Assembly (NCBI GenBank): GCA_009786075.1
Contig: WQTX01000010.1
Span: forward strand, 1-46,794
From: Bacteroidota bacterium
GTDB lineage: Bacteria; Bacteroidota; Bacteroidia; Bacteroidales; UBA1715
DNA: 46,794 nucleotides
Direction: 5' to 3'
Below the pieces are notes generated by a model. The model did no database searches and was not told where the DNA came from. It saw only the letters and a list, made by a program, of their open reading frames with translations. Position numbers and translations under genes: made by a program. Shown one piece after another: positions 19,101 to 26,169 of the stretch (position 1 is the first letter of the stretch; each line of letters opens with the position of its first letter).

Positions 19101-20555
19101 TTTATATTCGTATTCATACGCCATTGCAAGTATTTTCGCCGGATTAACCGCCGAACGTAACGAAATGTAACCCAATTTGTTATTTATCTCATATTCATTG
19201 GGTTGCAGCATTACGGCTTGTTCTAATTTTTCGTAATCATGCCCCTGCGTATAACTGCCGCTCAACGCACTCGAAACATTATTGATATTACGAATGCCCG
19301 GCAAATTGCGAATGGTGTTATACAATTTTCCATTTGTTGGTAAATTATATTCTTTGCCACCACCGGCAGTTGGCACATACTCTTCGCCCAAATTGGTAAG
19401 TGCGAGAATGTTACGGGCATTTTCCCGTCCGGTTGAAGTCTGCGTAGTCCAAATTTCAACCCGGCGAATTACAATACCGCTGGTAATTTGAGGCGTAGTG
19501 CGAAACGCCTCTTCGTAATGCTCACGGAAATAATGCCCCAAGAAAAAGTGTTTGTTGCGGTCGTAATTATCGGAACGCACCTCAAACTTCTCGGTTTGCG
19601 CGCCGCCTTGCACGTTGACTGACGAAAATTCACCTTGCTGGCGTGAAAAAACGCTGTTGACAAACAATTTGCCGAATTGCAATTCGGTAGTTACCCCGAA
19701 CAAACTCTGGCTACCGCTTATAAGTGAATTGGCAACCGGGAACTGCACATTGCCCACTTCTATTTTTTTAATAATTTCGTCTTCGTCGCCTTCGTATTTC
19801 AGTTTTATTTCTTTGTCGAACTCAAATTGCGATTCGGTGTCGTATTTCAGCGTAAGCGACACTTTATCGCCCACTTTTCCGGTTAAACTCATTTGAATTT
19901 TATTGTTGAAATCGAACAACAACGAACGTTGCTGACTTCTCGAAAACCGTGGATTTTGATTATTCAAATATTTAAAACCCAAACTAACTTCGGCAGCACC
20001 CTGCATTTTTATATCAAGCTGATTTTCATCGAAAAAACCTGTTCCATCGCCATCGAAATCCAATTTAGGCAAATATGACGACCCGGCTGCTGCGCCGCCC
20101 TCCGATTTTCCCCGTGATTCCTGCGCTCGTGTTTGCCAATAATCGGCACGGCGTTCCTGTCCCGAAAAACGGAAATATTCCTGCGCCGACATAGAAAATG
20201 GCGCACCAATAGGCTCATTGCCAAGCATTTGTTGGATTTCATATTCGCCCGTTTCGGGATTATAATCTACTTGATATGTCAATCCGGGCGACTTGTTCAA
20301 GCGAAAGGGCGTATTTCCTTGCTGTGCATTTTCCTCAAATAGATTGGGGTTCTGCGGCGGAATTGGATAAGGCAAATCAACCGGTGGGTCGCCGTCGAGA
20401 ACTGCGGCGCTTTGCGCCGATTTTTGAGAATTGAGAACAGAATAATACGTTGCAACAATAGTATTCGAAGCCGACGCTATAAAAATAGCCGCCCCGAGAA
20501 TAAGGAAAAAAAGATATGTTCGTTTTGCAAATTTCACGTATTCTATTTCTGCCAA
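13200..20555 (-). CDS. sprA: Type IX secretion translocon SprA (Sov)
   Basis: A 2451-residue protein, the expected size for SprA/Sov, the giant single-chain outer-membrane barrel through which type IX cargo crosses. An N-terminal hydrophobic signal (residues about 14-34, YLFFLILGAAIFIASAS) is followed by a proline-rich stretch. Long regions of alternating aromatic and polar residues follow, rich in NY, RY and FN pairs as in large barrels. The C-terminus NRPLTNGYPTSTMSGGVNLRFTLM ends in a strand with a near-terminal Phe, as outer-membrane proteins do. The frame begins with TTG at 20555, nine bases after the ruvA stop; a GTG at 20537 is the alternative and there is no nearby ATG. It is the last gene of pdxA-ruvA-sprA, a common Bacteroidota neighbourhood for ruvA and sprA. 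Confidence 0.95.
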   Translation of the reverse strand: MAEIEYVKFAKRTYLFFLILGAAIFIASASNTIVATYYSVLNSQKSAQSAAVLDGDPPVDLPYPIPPQNPNLFEENAQQGNTPFRLNKSPGLTYQVDYNPETGEYEIQQMLGNEPIGAPFSMSAQEYFRFSGQERRADYWQTRAQESRGKSEGGAAAGSSYLPKLDFDGDGTGFFDENQLDIKMQGAAEVSLGFKYLNNQNPRFSRSQQRSLLFDFNNKIQMSLTGKVGDKVSLTLKYDTESQFEFDKEIKLKYEGDEDEIIKKIEVGNVQFPVANSLISGSQSLFGVTTELQFGKLFVNSVFSRQQGEFSSVNVQGGAQTEKFEVRSDNYDRNKHFFLGHYFREHYEEAFRTTPQITSGIVIRRVEIWTTQTSTGRENARNILALTNLGEEYVPTAGGGKEYNLPTNGKLYNTIRNLPGIRNINNVSSALSGSYTQGHDYEKLEQAVMLQPNEYEINNKLGYISLRSAVNPAKILAMAYEYEYKGQVYQVGEFANESVAHPDVLIVKLVKSTQNTPSFANWDLMMKNVYAIGGYGISRQDFFLNILYEDDRTGTPIPYIPEGAIKGKNLLSVMNLDTISVDNLPYADGIFDFIEGFTINPARGIIYFPVLEPFGSHLAKKIDNPEIARKYVFQELYDSTQSAARQIAERNKFLLVGTYKSSVRSEISLNATQVQKGSVKVTAGGRQLVEGVDFTVDYMGGTVRIINEGLLQSGSNIQINYESNPLFSMRTKNLLGTRLEYRHNQNINFGATVMRLSEKPMVQKVGFDDYPIVNTMWGLDAKYTTAAPILTRIVDKYVPFVSTKEASNIALSGEFAQLIPGQSRFITDAVAIDNFENTEGRIYLREPTSWRIASTPQGQRRNFPEGSLVNDLAFNYNKALISWYNINMSFYQNNSPVSKAIQQMTYSRPVFRSNLFPFTDLTVAENMPMTILNIAYYPYERGQNNYDARGHAGISFGLDENGYLNNPEKRWGGIMQALTTTDFEESNVEYIEFWLMDPFAEDTLGVHRGGDFYLNLGRISEDVLRDGRRAAENGLLPDPRRYDETVWGRVPNYSIVETGFSVDVPRKIQDVGLDGLNDDAEQNHFAAYLDSIKTLLTPEAYERFWNDPSGDNFSSFLDNRGQNIDIPWLYKYFAGTDGNTPINTTQGVSSYRPDSEDLNNDNTLQETESYYQYHISLRRADMEVGRNFIVDELTETVRNTGAPTTQTKWYQFKIPIHTDAKERIGDISDFQNIQNMRIFLRGFSDSVILRIAEFALVYNSWRSYNEPIFEAGEYDIFNDSDLDISSVSIEQNAMRTPVNYVLPPGVDRVIDPTNTSIRELNESALQLIIVDLDDGNSKAVFKQFNKDFRQFGKLEMFVHAEALIGDMSLHDGDVYAFIRLGSDFTENYYEYEVPLTLTEHGRYSNNSLADRYLVWPQANNISIEFEVLRNLKLERDKMISTGAKPDLQPFHVYPKYIGNNRISIKGRPNLGNVRTIMIGVRNRKKNASNPNDDGQPKSVVVWFNEMRLTGMNDQSGWAANVSTRMNFADFATLSLSGQTSKPGFGSIDQKVFQRSQEDRYQYNVASNVSLHKFFPDAWNLNLPFYIDFSEIYIRPQYDPTNPDILLKQALDNLDSQHQRDSLLQMARSYSQNFNYNFTNVRIGKQPKKLRPWSLPNFSTSYAYSRFFAHDIDFERNYNHQYRVAFNYTYNLQPKNYQPFKNSQVKFFKDFNFFLFPNSYSFANNWDRSYREQQRRNLSSYGNLPTTASKLFTWSRAYNVNYALSKNLKLSYSALNVSRINEPFGVINREDPNEWSAYRSELIDGLLGFGENISFSQKWNLTYQLPLDKFKATDWITSNYRYNGNYDWLIGSELRDDINFGNSIKNSNTHTIDGTFNFTKLYTKSSYLNDVTKRMRNAQRATPAGQQPRQETVKFDKAGVKLQADKPFRLKHKLKTEDVRLIVTDENGKVVQGTTNVVSKDIVEFTPNADVAKAKISVSGKRSTEVTRLTQTTDKVVNTLMMIKSVNISYSQSEGTYIPGYKYGSQLFGMNAPFSMGNHTPMPPYVIGLVPSNLDNYLNTAHWIVDNDLLTDKYRHLYSTQWKTQATLEPVQNMRITLNSDRAYSRNHSRFIVGDYYTNRQNALVNGNFTMTYNALGSSFNSDKAYMRFRHNRVAVANRLIREQFGDNYEINPDNGLPVLFKETSQDVLIPAFVSAYTRQTPENVYTKDYFIPMFASVGDFLRTLNWRASYNGLARLKLFKPYFKSINLNHAYTSTYSMASYQNFSSDNMIDERFFIDRVDGLIYLAPQYAVGAVSISERFNPLIGVDARLQNDITAKFEVRSNRNVSLSFQNTEISETGGYEYVFGIGYVFKNFKIKINTARGGKTYANDLNVRCDISIRNDQTIRRNIVEDITRKISGNRVFSFKSYADYMINNRFTVRLYLDHNINRPLTNGYPTSTMSGGVNLRFTLM

Positions 20556-20563
20556 TTTTACAC

Positions 20564-21145
20564 TTACATTTGTTTAAGAGCTTGTTTTACAATCTCTTCC
20601 ACGCTTGCATGAGGGTTTGTTTTTACTATATTTTGTATAACTTTGTCGGCAGTCGCTTTTGCAAAACCTAACATAGACAAAGCAGATAACGCTTCGTTTT
20701 GTATTATATTGCTTTGAATCGGCACATTTTCATCGAATGCTGATACGAGCACCATTTTATCTCGTAAATCTACAATTATTCGTTGCGCGGTTTTTGCGCC
20801 AATTCCTTTCACACTTTGAATTAAATTCACATTGCCCGAAGCAATTGCCTGTGAAATTTCGCTGTATGAAAGTTTTGAAAGTATCACTCGCGCCGTATTT
20901 GCGCCCACACCCGAAACCGAAATCAACAGACGAAACAGCGCACGTTCCGTTTCTTGCACAAAACCGTAGAGTTCATGCACATCTTCACGAATAATTTCGT
21001 GCACAAGAAGTGTTGCCTGTGTGTTTTCGTGTAATTGTTCGCAAGTAAAAAGCGAAATATTTATAAAATACCCAATCCCCGCATTGTCGATAATTACGTA
21101 GGTTGGGGTTGTTTTTTTTACTGTTCCTGAAATATATTCTAACAT
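20564..21145 (-). CDS. ruvA: Holliday junction branch migration protein RuvA
   Basis: A 193-residue RuvA, which tetramerises on four-way junctions and loads RuvB. The N-terminal OB fold begins MLEYISGTVKKTTPTYVIID. The two helix-hairpin-helix motifs are visible as ISVSGVGANTARVIL and VKGIGAKTAQRIIVDLRDK. The C-terminal three-helix RuvB-binding domain follows after residue 140 (EALSALSMLGFAKATADKVI). It sits 11 nt after pdxA and 8 nt before sprA, so the three are probably one transcript. ruvB is not in the window. Confidence 0.95.
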   Translation of the reverse strand: MLEYISGTVKKTTPTYVIIDNAGIGYFINISLFTCEQLHENTQATLLVHEIIREDVHELYGFVQETERALFRLLISVSGVGANTARVILSKLSYSEISQAIASGNVNLIQSVKGIGAKTAQRIIVDLRDKMVLVSAFDENVPIQSNIIQNEALSALSMLGFAKATADKVIQNIVKTNPHASVEEIVKQALKQM

Positions 21146-21156
21146 AGGTAGGAATT

Positions 21157-22182
21157 TTAACGCAATTTATTTTTTACCAAATTATCATATTCCTCCCGCG
21201 CATGACACACATCGCAAGCAGTAAAAATTGCTTGAAGCAACGAACTTTCCGAAGCCTGATTTTGATTTGCCAAATTATAGGCAGTGCCATGTCCGGGCGA
21301 CACTCGCACTATGGGCAAACCGGCGGTGTAATTCACTGCCGATTCAAAATCGGTAGCTTTAAAGGGTGCAAGCGCTTGGTCGTGATACATTCCCAAAATT
21401 GCATCGAATTGCGTGTATTCGTGCGAACCGAAAAATCCATCGGCAGCATAGGGACCAAGTGCCATAATCCCTTTATCGCGAGCGGCTTTTATTGCGGGAA
21501 TTATAACATCTTGTTCTTCGTTTCCAATCACGCCATTGTCGCCGGCATGAGGGTTTAGTCCAAAAACTGCTATGCGTGGTTTTGTGATTTCGAAATCACG
21601 TTTCATGCATTCGTTGAGCACTTCCAATTTTTGTAGAATACGTTCTTTGGTAATATATTTTGCCACATCAGCTATCGGCACATGACCGGCAACAACACCC
21701 ATTTTCATAAAATCGTTCATAAGCAACATTACATGATTGGGGTTGCCAAATTCTTGCGCCAAATATTCGGTATGTCCGGGGAAATGAAAACCGGCATCAT
21801 TTATATTTTTCTTATTGATTGGTGCTGTTACAATGCAGTCAATGGCATTGCTTTTCAGGTCGGCAACTGCTCGCTCAAGAGCCGCAAACGCCGCTTTACC
21901 TGCTTCTATGGTCGAAGTTCCGGGTTCTACTTTTATTTCGCCGGACACACAATCTATCAAATTAATGCTATTGGCATGAGCTGCGGCAACATTTTGAATA
22001 GTTGTGAAATTAAATTTCTGAATATCAAGCGATTTACGGTAAAACGAAAGCGCTTTTGAAGAGCCATAAATTACGATTGTATTATTTTCATACACTCGTG
22101 GGTCGCTCAAAGCTTTTAGAATTATTTCGTAGCCTATGCCGTTGAAATCGCCGTGGGTAATACCTATGGTAAGATGTTTCAT
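21157..22182 (-). CDS. pdxA: 4-hydroxythreonine-4-phosphate dehydrogenase PdxA
   Basis: A 341-residue enzyme of the DXP-dependent pyridoxal phosphate pathway, oxidising 4-phosphohydroxy-L-threonine with NAD. Family landmarks are GITHGDFNGIGYEII at the N-terminus, HFPGHTEYLA, GVVAGHVPIADV, GLNPHAGDNGVIGNEE and YHDQALAPFK, then PIVRVSPGHGTAYNLA; these hold the metal-binding histidines. The longer frame from 22305 begins inside a dispersed repeat and before the promoter box at 22207-22214, so 22182 (MKHLTIGIT) is the start. It leads the pdxA-ruvA-sprA run. Confidence 0.94.
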   Translation of the reverse strand: MKHLTIGITHGDFNGIGYEIILKALSDPRVYENNTIVIYGSSKALSFYRKSLDIQKFNFTTIQNVAAAHANSINLIDCVSGEIKVEPGTSTIEAGKAAFAALERAVADLKSNAIDCIVTAPINKKNINDAGFHFPGHTEYLAQEFGNPNHVMLLMNDFMKMGVVAGHVPIADVAKYITKERILQKLEVLNECMKRDFEITKPRIAVFGLNPHAGDNGVIGNEEQDVIIPAIKAARDKGIMALGPYAADGFFGSHEYTQFDAILGMYHDQALAPFKATDFESAVNYTAGLPIVRVSPGHGTAYNLANQNQASESSLLQAIFTACDVCHAREEYDNLVKNKLR

Positions 22183-22206
22183 TCGATTGTAGTTTGTATA
22201 TGGGCA

Positions 22207-22214
22207 CAAATATA
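22207..22214 (-). promoter_or_regulatory. TAnnTTTG -7 box of pdxA
   Basis: TATATTTG on the minus strand predicts a start near 22200, about 18 nt upstream of the pdxA ATG. Confidence 0.65.
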
Positions 22215-22265
22215 CATCTTTCGTGTAAGTGGCGATGATTTTTTTGATTTTTTGTTTGAAATTTA

Positions 22266-22362
22266 TACCCCTAAATCCCCTAAAGGGGACTTTTGCTCCG
22301 TGCAAACTCTGTTGTTCATGTCTTTTTCGTAGTTTTTGGAGCCCCCTTTAGGGGGTTGGGGG
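22266..22362. repeat. CCCCTAAATCCCCT inverted repeat, copy at lipoprotein 3' end
   Basis: The left end ACCCCTAAATCCCCTAAAGG continues into GGACTTTTGCTC. The right end is GAGCCCCCTTTAGGGGGTTG. It abuts the stop codon of the lipoprotein at 22363 and is very similar in both ends and core to 40049-40147. Strong G/C-rich arms would fold in RNA and could end transcription. Confidence 0.8.
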
Positions 22363-22968
22363 TTATTCTTCTACGATTGTTTTAGTTGTAATATGTTTTC
22401 CTGCATCAAAAACCGGACAATTTTCGCAATTTAAAAAAACTTTATTGTCATTACTCTTGAAAAACCGTTTCCCTTTTTTATGTTGAAATTCATAAAAATC
22501 ACAACCGCGTTCATAGTGATATATAATGCCTACAAACTTAAATGAGGCATATTTTTTAGCCCATTTTTTAGGATATTCTCTTTCTACGTAGTTATTGCCG
22601 GTAAAATAATCTTTTGCTTCATACTTGAATTTTGCACGATATTCTTCGGCATATTTTTCATATTTTTTCTGAGAAAAAACAACAATTGTACCGTTATCTT
22701 TGGCGACAAAAACATCTTCTTCTTTCTGAGTAAATTTCGTTTTTCCAAAAATTTCCTGCGCAAGAGCGGTCTGTTTTTCTTGAATAGTTTTTTCCTTTGC
22801 CACAGGAGGTGCAATGTTATACGTATTGCTCATGGTATCGGCAACAATAGTATCTTTCATTACCACAATAATACTATCGCTTATCTTCCACGCAATATCA
22901 CTTTGTGAATTTCTTTGGCAAGAGAATATTGCCAATAGCACAAATAGAATAAAAATTTGTTTTTTCAT
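22363..22968 (-). CDS. Hypothetical lipoprotein
   Basis: A 201-residue protein with a lipobox (LFVLLAIFSC, Cys17), so it is predicted to be lipid-anchored in the envelope. The mature part is Lys- and Tyr-rich. It contains a run of charged helices (KKYEKYAEEYRAKFKYEAKD) and, near the end, CENCPVFD, a CxxC that might bind metal or form a disulfide. No family recognised. The stop codon directly abuts a CCCCTAAATCC-type repeat. It is the last minus-strand gene before the pdxA run and is separated from thiG by a composite repeat. Confidence 0.65.
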   Translation of the reverse strand: MKKQIFILFVLLAIFSCQRNSQSDIAWKISDSIIVVMKDTIVADTMSNTYNIAPPVAKEKTIQEKQTALAQEIFGKTKFTQKEEDVFVAKDNGTIVVFSQKKYEKYAEEYRAKFKYEAKDYFTGNNYVEREYPKKWAKKYASFKFVGIIYHYERGCDFYEFQHKKGKRFFKSNDNKVFLNCENCPVFDAGKHITTKTIVEE

Positions 22969-23009
22969 GGCGTTTTATTTTTATAAGGAAATTTTAAAAA
23001 ATCAAATTG

Positions 23010-23158
23010 TAATATTTCGGTGCTCTGCACCTTGCGTTACGGTCAATATCTTGTACTACAACTATTGCGCTGCTATGCAGCTTTTAGGTGCAGCGCACCA
23101 CCGATATTTGTAGAGAGAAATTAAATAATTCAGTATTAGGTGCAGCGCACCGAAATAT
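23010..23158. repeat. Composite GGTGC-nnn-GCACC repeat, copy 1
   Basis: Outer ends AATATTTCGGTGCTCTGCAC and AGGTGCAGCGCACCGAAATA are inverted copies. Two further hairpins of the same type lie inside (TTGCGCTGCTATGCAGC; GGTGCAGCGCACC next to ATATTTGTAG). The block follows the thiG stop. A second composite block of the same construction is at 38947-39112. Confidence 0.8.
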
Positions 23159-23184
23159 ATTTTAGAAAATATCAAAAAAAAAAA

Positions 23185-23952
23185 TCACCCCAAAAAAGCC
23201 GTCAGCGGACTACTCGCCTCAGCAGTATTTCGCTGCTCTGCCAATTGCGCTTCAAACGCCATTCGTCCGGCTTGTACAGCCAAAGCAAATGCTTCTGCCA
23301 TAGCCACAGGATTGCCGGCAATGGCAATTGCAGTATTTACAAGCACCGCATCGGCTCCCATTTCCATAGCTTCAGCAGCGTGCGACGGTGCGCCAATGCC
23401 GGCATCGACCACTACAGGAATAGTGCTTTGTTCTATAATTATTTCCAACAAATCGCGCGTGAGCAAACCTTTATTGCTGCCAATTGGCGCACCCAAAGGC
23501 ATAACGGTTGCCGCTCCTGCCGCTTCAAGCAATTTGCACAACACCGGGTCGGCTTGAATGTAGGGCAAAATTACAAAACCCAATTTTGCCAATTCTTCGG
23601 TAGCTTTTAAAGTTTCTATTGGGTCGGGCAGCAAATAACGAGGGTCGGGGTGTATTTCGAGTTTCAACCAATTGGTTTCAAAGGCATCACGCGCCAATTG
23701 TGCAGCAAAAATCGCCTCTTTTGCTGTGCGCACGCCCGATGTGTTGGGCAAAAGTTGAATACTCGGTTTTTTTATGTGCATAAGCATATCATCGCTCGCA
23801 TTTGTGGGGTCTAAGCGTTTCATGGCAGCCGTAACCATTTCGGTTTGCGATGCTTCAATTGCTTTTTGCATCATTTCGTGAGAACTGAATTTTCCTGTTC
23901 CAAGAAATAATCGAGACGAAAATTCTTTGCCTGCTATTGTTAGTTTTTTCAT
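23185..23952 (-). CDS. thiG: Thiazole synthase ThiG
   Basis: A 255-residue (beta/alpha)8 enzyme that builds the thiazole phosphate ring of thiamine from deoxyxylulose phosphate, dehydroglycine and ThiS thiocarboxylate. The start [20 protein letters not shown] at 23952 is standard; the frame is open 19 codons further upstream into thiE. Visible features are [11 protein letters not shown] with the Schiff-base lysine in the family position, [28 protein letters not shown] and [19 protein letters not shown] with the phosphate-binding glycines. It follows thiE by 13 nt and is last in the hicA-hicB-thiE-thiG unit. ThiH or ThiO, the dehydroglycine source, is not in the window. Confidence 0.94.
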   Translation of the reverse strand: MKKLTIAGKEFSSRLFLGTGKFSSHEMMQKAIEASQTEMVTAAMKRLDPTNASDDMLMHIKKPSIQLLPNTSGVRTAKEAIFAAQLARDAFETNWLKLEIHPDPRYLLPDPIETLKATEELAKLGFVILPYIQADPVLCKLLEAAGAATVMPLGAPIGSNKGLLTRDLLEIIIEQSTIPVVVDAGIGAPSHAAEAMEMGADAVLVNTAIAIAGNPVAMAEAFALAVQAGRMAFEAQLAEQRNTAEASSPLTAFLG

Positions 23953-23965
23953 GTTATTATATTTT

Positions 23966-24652
23966 TCACCATATATCAGTAACAACTCCTCCAAAAAGAA
24001 AATCTCCAAAAAACTCCCAAATTTTGCTTTCTTTTTGGATTGTTTTTATCAGTTTTTTCGTTTCTTCCACCGGATTTTTCGCCCGCAAAATTGTGGACGA
24101 AAGCGCAACGCCCGCAATTCCGGTTTTCATCAATTCCGGAATATCACGTTTGGCAATTCCACCGATGGCAAAAATAGGCAAATCAATTTTATTTTCTCTG
24201 CATTGCTGCAAAATAGTTGTATATCTTTTCAATCCAAGCAACGGACTAAGATTTTTTTTCGTTTCGGTAAATCGAAATGGTCCCAAACCAATATAATCAA
24301 CGCCGACTTTGTGTAAATTTACAATATCGTCAAACGTATTTGCCGTGCTGCCAATTATAAAATCATTGTCTAAAATTTTACGCGCTTCGGCAGGCGGCAT
24401 ATCTGTTTTTCCGAGATGTACGCCCGTTGCGCCAACGTTTTTGCAAATTTCCACATGGTCGTCGATGTAAAAACACGCTCCGTATTGGTCGCATAGTTTT
24501 TTTACAACAACGGCAGTTTTTTTAATTTCCGCAAATGGCGCATCTTTCATGCGCAATTGTATGTGTTTGCAACCGCCACGCAGTGCAATTTCGGCAGATT
24601 GTGCGTAAGAATATTTTTCGGTTTGGTGGGTTATGAAAATTAAGCCGGTCAT
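23966..24652 (-). CDS. thiE: Thiamine phosphate synthase ThiE
   Basis: A 228-residue TIM-barrel enzyme coupling the pyrimidine diphosphate and thiazole phosphate halves. Key stretches are [10 protein letters not shown] (pyrimidine diphosphate contact), [20 protein letters not shown] with the metal-binding aspartate, [24 protein letters not shown] and [12 protein letters not shown], plus phosphate binding at VALSSTI. The start ATG at 24652 overlaps the hicB stop (ATGA), so expression is tied to the toxin-antitoxin pair. The last 15 residues ([15 protein letters not shown]) run beyond the usual end of the family. Confidence 0.9.
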   Translation of the reverse strand: MTGLIFITHQTEKYSYAQSAEIALRGGCKHIQLRMKDAPFAEIKKTAVVVKKLCDQYGACFYIDDHVEICKNVGATGVHLGKTDMPPAEARKILDNDFIIGSTANTFDDIVNLHKVGVDYIGLGPFRFTETKKNLSPLLGLKRYTTILQQCRENKIDLPIFAIGGIAKRDIPELMKTGIAGVALSSTILRAKNPVEETKKLIKTIQKESKIWEFFGDFLFGGVVTDIW

Positions 24653-24984
24653 AATGCAAATTCCCGTTCTAATTTCTCACGAACTACCGCATTAATGCTT
24701 GTGCCGTGTGTTTCGGCAAAGATTGCTATTCTGCTGTGAATAGCAGGCGGTATGCGAACATTAAACACACCATTGTAGCCTTTTCGTGGTTTTATTCCCA
24801 ATTCGGCACAACCCTCTAAATAACTGTCTATTCCGGCTTTAAAATCATTTTCTAATTCTTCAACCGTAATACCCTCGTATGAAATTAAATCTTTTGCCAT
24901 TCCAAGAACTTTACCATATAAGCATTTTTCTTCTTTGTTGTATTCAATACTACCGTAGTAGCCTTTGTATTCAAGATTATTCAT
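24649..24984 (-). CDS. hicB: HicB-family antitoxin
   Basis: A 111-residue antitoxin. The N-terminal half (YKGYYGSIEYNKEEKCLYGK, then GITVEELENDFKAGIDSYLE) is the degenerate RNase H-like HicB fold that binds HicA. The C-terminal half (NGVFNVRIPPAIHSRIAIF, then THGTSINAVVREKLE) is a ribbon-helix-helix DNA-binding domain, expected to repress its own promoter. It starts 5 nt after hicA and overlaps thiE by 4 nt. The matching inverted-repeat operator lies at 25267-25296. Confidence 0.9.
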   Translation of the reverse strand: MNNLEYKGYYGSIEYNKEEKCLYGKVLGMAKDLISYEGITVEELENDFKAGIDSYLEGCAELGIKPRKGYNGVFNVRIPPAIHSRIAIFAETHGTSINAVVREKLEREFAL

Positions 24985-24989
24985 AGCTT

Positions 24990-25250
24990 TTATATTAAAT
25001 TATTATTTTTTAAGGTATTATGCAAATCTTTCAACGCCGTCTCTTTAATTGGAGCACCTTGTGTGTGCGGTTTATGCAAATCAATAATCATTTTTTCTTC
25101 CTTATTTATAAATCGTACACGAGAACCCGATGTTTTTCCTTTGTTACTTATTTCAAAACCAAATCCGCTTAGTAATTTTGTCAATTCCCCAAATGTAAAA
25201 TCCTTTGGTTGGCTCTTAAACCGTTCAATTAATTTATCTTTTGTTGTCAT
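24990..25250 (-). CDS. hicA: HicA-family toxin
   Basis: An 86-residue HicA-like protein with the small dsRNA-binding-like fold. Its order fits the family: FTFGELTKLLSGFGFEISNK (helix, then strand), TSGSRVRFIN (strand), MIIDLHKPH and the C-terminal helix IKETALKDLHNTL. HicA toxins are mRNA interferases whose catalytic His usually follows Gly-Ser. Here that position is Arg44 (GSRVRF) and His59 and His62 lie in the following strand, a variant I associate with HicA proteins paired with ribbon-helix-helix HicB. It leads the hicA-hicB-thiE-thiG unit. Confidence 0.88.
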   Translation of the reverse strand: MTTKDKLIERFKSQPKDFTFGELTKLLSGFGFEISNKGKTSGSRVRFINKEEKMIIDLHKPHTQGAPIKETALKDLHNTLKNNNLI

Positions 25251-25266
25251 TTATTTGAATATTTAT

Positions 25267-25296
25267 GCAAATGTAACTATTTTTAGTTGCATTTGC
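25267..25296. promoter_or_regulatory. hicAB promoter with inverted-repeat operator
   Basis: GCAAATGTAACTA (25267-25279) and TAGTTGCATTTGC (25284-25296) pair at 12 of 13 positions around a 4-nt loop. The left arm contains the minus-strand -7 box TACATTTG (25268-25275), 17 nt before the hicA ATG. A ribbon-helix-helix HicB dimer pair bound here would block RNA polymerase. Confidence 0.75.
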
Positions 25297-25368
25297 AATA
25301 TTTTTTTGTTTTTCTTATTATAGGCAAAGCTGCCGTTCTATTCTTGCTGGTTTTATCTGTTATTTATT

Positions 25369-25474
25369 TGTCTTGAACCAAGATTTTTACAAGATTAACT
25401 TCGTTAAGCTCCGCTTCGCTACGGTTAAAAAATCCTGTAAATCTTTTAAATCTTGTGAAAATCGTGGTTCAGAC
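25369..25474. repeat. TGTCTGAACCAAGATTT-type inverted repeat
   Basis: The left end TGTCTTGAACCAAGATTTTT and the right end GAAAATCGTGGTTCAGACA are imperfect inverse copies. The inner arms TACAAGATTAA and TTAAATCTTGT extend the pairing. The asymmetric core (CTTCGTTAAGCTCCGCTTCG) is unpaired. It lies just beyond the FISUMP gene stop. The element at 41289-41380 is a similar design with different arms. Confidence 0.75.
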
Positions 25475-25492
25475 AACAATCAAATAAATAGA

Positions 25493-26116
25493 TTATTCCC
25501 ACACACACCGAACCGAAAATCCAAACGTGCGGTTGAGGGGGCTCTCGTCGATGTTAACACTGTTGAAAGCCACGCTGTAGGCAAGGGTAGTGCCACTCTC
25601 GGTACTGCTCCAATAGTAGCCGAGCGTACTTGCGCTGTAGAGCGCGCCGGTGTCGTTGTGGCGATACCCCGCAGCAGGAAGGAAAAGAGAAGCTCCGGTA
25701 GCTTTATCGGTAAATTTACAGCCGGTTACACCTTTTTGAGTAATCCATTCCCTTGTTACTTTTTCCGTATCGAATAACGTTTGTTGTTCTGCTATGGTAG
25801 GCACTCGCCAACCTTTGGGGCTTGGGTCGTTTGCCTTTTCCCATGTGGCGCCAGCGGCACCTGTTTTGTTCCAATTGCTTACTCCGGCATCAGTCGTATT
25901 CCACGCTTCGGAGCGGTTCCATTGGTAAAACATTCCTGCGCTTTCGGGCGTTGCGGCAAAAGAGCCAACGGCATCTACGTTGCGAGTTGCCCATTTTACA
26001 CCGTTAATTACTACGCCGGCATCGGAGTCTTTTGGAGCGGTTGCACACGAGGTAAACATTGCACTTGCAAAGCCTAAGGCAGCAAGCAAACTGAGTTTTA
26101 AGATTTTTTTTCTCAT
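25493..26116 (-). CDS. FISUMP-domain lipoprotein
   Basis: A 207-residue surface or periplasmic lipoprotein. The lipobox is AMFTSC (Cys24). The mature part is one FISUMP domain (Fibrobacter succinogenes major paralogous domain): VINGVKWATRNVD at the start, PKGWRVPTIAEQQTLFD in the middle, LFLPAAGYR, YYWSSTESG and the closing GFSVRCVWE. This aromatic-rich fold is common and multi-copy in Bacteroidota; its function is unknown. It has its own -7 box and interrupts the thiamine genes. Confidence 0.88.
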   Translation of the reverse strand: MRKKILKLSLLAALGFASAMFTSCATAPKDSDAGVVINGVKWATRNVDAVGSFAATPESAGMFYQWNRSEAWNTTDAGVSNWNKTGAAGATWEKANDPSPKGWRVPTIAEQQTLFDTEKVTREWITQKGVTGCKFTDKATGASLFLPAAGYRHNDTGALYSASTLGYYWSSTESGTTLAYSVAFNSVNIDESPLNRTFGFSVRCVWE

Positions 26117-26169
26117 AATGGTAAAATTAAAAATGTTTGTAAAAAATTGTTTGTTGTTATTTTTCGCCC

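Noticed and set aside
25373-25777. 134-codon plus-strand frame
   Set aside because: Starts in the inverted repeat at 25369-25474 and runs antisense to the FISUMP gene.
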